22,121 bases of DNA from positions 1 to 22,121 of IMG/VR virus record IMGVR_UViG_3300032322_001445, one strand, 5' to 3'. Position 1 is the stretch's first letter; the number at the start of each line of letters is the position of its first letter. The DNA comes from a virus. The notes beneath the pieces are model-generated. The model did no database searches. It was not told where the DNA came from and saw only the letters and a program-made list of their open reading frames with translations. The translations under genes and the position numbers were made by a program. Shown here piece by piece: positions 20,570 through 22,121 of the stretch.

Positions 20570-21154
20570 TTAGCCCCATTGGTCAGCCATTGCTTCTGCA
20601 ATACCTTCCCAAAACTTACTTCTATTTTTTTGTCTTTCTTTTCCTCCTTTATTAAACCAGTTTCCTGCTACTTTTGTTGATTGGTATTCTTTTAAAATCT
20701 TTGTCGGTTGTAATGGCGGTAGTCCTTTCAGCCACAGACAAGTCTTCTTTGAGTATGGGTGTCCGAACTGGTAGGGTTGTATTATTTGGTCATAAGGTGG
20801 TAATTCAAAAATCTTTGACGGTACTGGATTTTCTACACAAACTTTGTCGCAGTTAGATTCTAAGAACTGCATAAAAAACTGTTTTGATATTTGTCCGAGA
20901 ATAAGTCTGTCCATATTGAGTTTTCCTTTTGGGTATAGGTGTACCGCCCCAGCGTTTGTTAAATATGTACAAGGAGGGTGAGCTATGATTAAGTCCCATT
21001 TATTTTTTAATAGTTTAGTAACATCTCCTTGAATATGCCATTCAGGGTATCCGCCACTACAAGGAAGAATATCGCAAGAATATGCCTCGTGTCCTTTTTT
21101 ACGAAACGCTTTACATACTGTTTGACTTTCCTCGCATGCAATCAATACCTTCAT
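20570..21154 (-). CDS. Short DNA cytosine-methyltransferase-like protein
   Basis: 194 aa. It begins MKVLIACEESQTVCKAFRKKGHEAYSCDILP, a SAM-binding start in which the usual glycine-rich loop is replaced by CEESQ, then GGYPEWHIQGDVTKLL. WDLIIAHPPCTYLTNAG (53-69) holds the PPC of C5-methyltransferase motif IV, and VCVENPVPSK (105-114) the ENP/ENV motif VI. QPYQFGHPYSKKTCLWLKGLPPL (126-148) is the segment diagnostic of this phage family. The protein is half the length of bacterial Dcm enzymes and lacks an obvious target-recognition domain. No restriction enzyme is adjacent, so it is probably an orphan that protects phage DNA, or a base-modifying relative. Start in TATATATGA, no SD. Confidence 0.78.
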   Translation of the reverse strand: MKVLIACEESQTVCKAFRKKGHEAYSCDILPCSGGYPEWHIQGDVTKLLKNKWDLIIAHPPCTYLTNAGAVHLYPKGKLNMDRLILGQISKQFFMQFLESNCDKVCVENPVPSKIFELPPYDQIIQPYQFGHPYSKKTCLWLKGLPPLQPTKILKEYQSTKVAGNWFNKGGKERQKNRSKFWEGIAEAMADQWG

Positions 21155-21164
21155 ATATATATTT

Positions 21165-21177
21165 ATTACTCAGTAAT
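21165..21177 (-). repeat. ATTACTGAGTAAT palindrome before methyltransferase gene
   Basis: A 13-bp palindrome that includes the stop codon of the 57-aa gene and ends 10 nt before the methyltransferase ATG. Related to 20559..20569 and 21347..21360. Confidence 0.45.
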
Positions 21178-21339
21178 CAAAGTCAGCTTACAGTTTAAAT
21201 AAGGATAGCCTGTCGTTTTATATTTTTTTTCACACCAACGACATTTTATCTCATCACCACTTGTTTGCAGTTTATGTATATCAAATGGGTGGAATCTACA
21301 TTCAAACCAACCATACTTTTTGTGTAATTTTTCTTGCAT
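21166..21339 (-). CDS. 57-aa zinc-ribbon protein
   Basis: ATG 21339, TAA 21166-21168, 57 codons (MQEKLHKKYGWFECRFHPFD, then IHKLQTSGDEIKCRWCEKKY, KTTGYPYLNCKLTLITE). CRWC (33-36) with upstream Cys14 and His17 gives a C-x2-H...C-x2-C zinc site. The N-terminus is basic. It starts 7 nt after the palindrome 21347..21360. Function unknown; one of the cluster of five tiny CxxC proteins. Confidence 0.68.
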   Translation of the reverse strand: MQEKLHKKYGWFECRFHPFDIHKLQTSGDEIKCRWCEKKYKTTGYPYLNCKLTLITE

Positions 21340-21346
21340 TTTTATT

Positions 21347-21360
21347 TTACTTATTAGTAA
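21347..21360 (-). repeat. TTACT-AATA-AGTAA inverted repeat
   Basis: 5-bp arms around AATA, 7 nt before the 57-aa gene. It resembles the two TTACTnAGTAA palindromes further along, with a longer centre. Confidence 0.4.
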
Positions 21361-21559
21361 TGTATAGAAAGCCTAGTTCTAGGTACTTAGATTTTACGGA
21401 CTTGCTCCCGTCATTTCTTGTTTCCAATAATGGTGGTGAAACACCAGCTTCATCATATACCCAGAATTAGACCTTCTATTTAGTTTTTATATCAGCTACA
21501 GGGTCAGGGGGACTTTGTTGGTCTATATTGTAGCAACCATTCCGCAGTTCTTTTCTCAT
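21347..21559 (-). pseudogene. Small gene interrupted by two in-frame stops
   Basis: From ATG 21559 the frame reads 27 codons (MRKELRNGCYNIDQQSPPDP, VADIKTK), then TAG, two codons and TAA. It then stays open for 39 codons (FWVYDEAGVSPPLLETRNDG, SKSVKSKYLELGFLYITNK) to a TAA packed 7 nt before the next gene. The second part has no usable start and a protein-like composition. This suggests one 70-codon gene with nonsense mutations, or a 27-aa gene followed by a remnant. Assembly or sequencing error is an alternative. The rest of the 309-nt stretch 21340..21648 holds a 6-bp hairpin and G-rich sequence without further ORFs. Confidence 0.45.
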
Positions 21560-21627
21560 AAAATATCGCCCTAGCTAGTTATTGATACTTTATGTTTCCC
21601 TGGTTATTTCCCCCTGTTCCTATAGCC

Positions 21628-21643
21628 GAGATTGTTAAATCTC
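21628..21643 (-). terminator. Hairpin after 84-aa gene, no T tract
   Basis: GAGATT-TAAC-AATCTC, a perfect 6-bp stem with 4-nt loop beginning 5 nt after the stop of the gene upstream. No T run follows, so it is more likely an RNA end-protecting or processing hairpin than an intrinsic terminator. Confidence 0.35.
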
Positions 21644-21648
21644 TTGTA

Positions 21649-21903
21649 TTAGTTTGATAAATAATCTTTTAATGCTTCCATACAAGTACAGTGTACTTCG
21701 TCAGGATAACATCTATACTCGTCTATCTTTCTCACTATCTCCTCTCTTTGTTCCTTGAGGGCTTGGGAGATGAATGATTTTAGCTTTGCTCTTGTTTCCA
21801 TCTCGTCAAATGTTTTTTCAGTTTCATAGTCGTGCATACCATCAAGCCAAAGTCCATCAAATTGGTCATCAAACTCTTCTAGCTTCTTTTCTTCAAATGT
21901 CAT
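21649..21903 (-). CDS. 84-aa acidic helical protein
   Basis: Start chosen at ATG 21903 (MTFEEKKLEEFDDQFDGLWL) because it overlaps the stop of the upstream gene by ATGA. The longer frame from 22026 would lie on top of that gene. The protein is acidic and helical (DGMHDYETEKTFDEMETRAKLKSFISQALKEQREEIVRKIDEYR), with a Cys-rich segment near the end (CYPDEVHCTCMEAL) that may bind metal. Function unknown. Confidence 0.65.
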   Translation of the reverse strand: MTFEEKKLEEFDDQFDGLWLDGMHDYETEKTFDEMETRAKLKSFISQALKEQREEIVRKIDEYRCYPDEVHCTCMEALKDYLSN

Positions 21904-22103
21904 ATAAATTGAATAAACATTATTCGTAATCTTGTTATTTTTTTGTTTGACCTCAATATTTTTCCATAACCGTTTATGAGAAATGCAGAAGACCATTGGA
22001 TATAGAGTAGTGAGCGTGTTTTCCATTTACCTCCAAAGCATAGGATATTGATATAGCTTTCGGCGTGTTTGTGTATGTCGAGTGAAAATAGTTCAAATGT
22101 CAT
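21900..22103 (-). CDS. 67-aa protein of unknown function
   Basis: ATG 22103 in AATATATGA context (MTFELFSLDIHKHAESYINI, then LCFGGKWKTRSLLYIQWSSA, FLINGYGKILRSN and a basic end). Aromatic and hydrophobic residues alternate with charged ones; it looks like a small alpha/beta domain rather than a membrane protein. Its TGA overlaps the next ATG. Its first 14 bases from ATATGACATTTGAA are identical to those of the next gene. Function unknown. The 18 bases right of it hold no feature. Confidence 0.6.
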   Translation of the reverse strand: MTFELFSLDIHKHAESYINILCFGGKWKTRSLLYIQWSSAFLINGYGKILRSNKKITRLRIMFIQFI

Positions 22104-22121
22104 ATATTATTCACCAGTTAA

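Noticed and set aside
21340-21650. tRNA or group I intron in the low-coding stretch
   Set aside because: Short hairpins exist, but no T-loop (GTTCGANTC-like), no cloverleaf and no P7 core could be assembled; an interrupted ORF explains most of the stretch.
1-22121. CRISPR array, integrase, transposon ends or attachment sites
   Set aside because: No regularly spaced direct repeats, recombinase genes or terminal inverted repeats were found.

Overview
The window is a piece of a tailed-phage (or prophage) genome, AT-rich, with every convincing gene on the minus strand. It is read right to left, starting near 22.1 kb and ending inside a fibre gene cut by the left edge. It holds a complete head-and-packaging module: small and large terminase, portal, scaffold, major capsid protein and head-tail adaptor. 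It also has candidate nozzle, ejection and fibre proteins. I see no tape measure, sheath, baseplate or major tail-tube gene, so a short-tailed (podovirus-like) virion is most likely. All three standard stop codons are used as stops, so there is no sign of recoding. Most starts lack a Shine-Dalgarno sequence and sit in an A/T-rich context, often TAATATG. This points to a host with little SD dependence; the host itself cannot be named from the sequence.

Layout in direction of transcription. (1) 22.1-19.8 kb: small accessory genes, including several tiny CxxC zinc-ribbon proteins, a two-helix membrane peptide, a short DNA cytosine-methyltransferase-like gene and one apparently broken gene. The block ends in a strong intrinsic terminator. 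(2) 19.8-17.4 kb: a glycan cassette under its own promoter, with a SAM methyltransferase, a NodB-type deacetylase, two small unknowns, a family 2 glycosyltransferase, a zinc ribbon and an unknown. (3) 17.4-15.4 kb: packaging, with a 43-aa gene, TerS, TerL and two micro-genes. (4) 15.3-13.4 kb: portal and a small partner. (5) 13.4-9.9 kb: scaffold, major capsid, a coiled-coil protein, a GT-B glycosyltransferase and another coiled-coil protein. (6) 9.9 kb to the left edge: adaptor, short tail proteins, a beta-rich tail protein, two candidate ejection proteins and two paralogous fibres.

The most unusual feature is the RNA and promoter architecture at the joints between blocks. Promoters with a TATAAT box, usually extended (TGnTATAAT), lie on or next to the last codons of the preceding block. 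Two of them (adaptor, portal) share a 16-bp promoter and an 11-nt CCGAAGAACGG element followed at once by a terminator-like hairpin, which looks like a repeated promoter-attenuator cassette. The scaffold leader can form a compact H-type pseudoknot with an A7 loop just before the AUG, plus a competing 8-bp pairing. The gap after the capsid gene contains three long complementary arm pairs, two of which cross. Two further promoters sit so close to their ATG that the mRNAs should be leaderless. Thirteen micro-genes or revised starts below were read directly from the nucleotide sequence.
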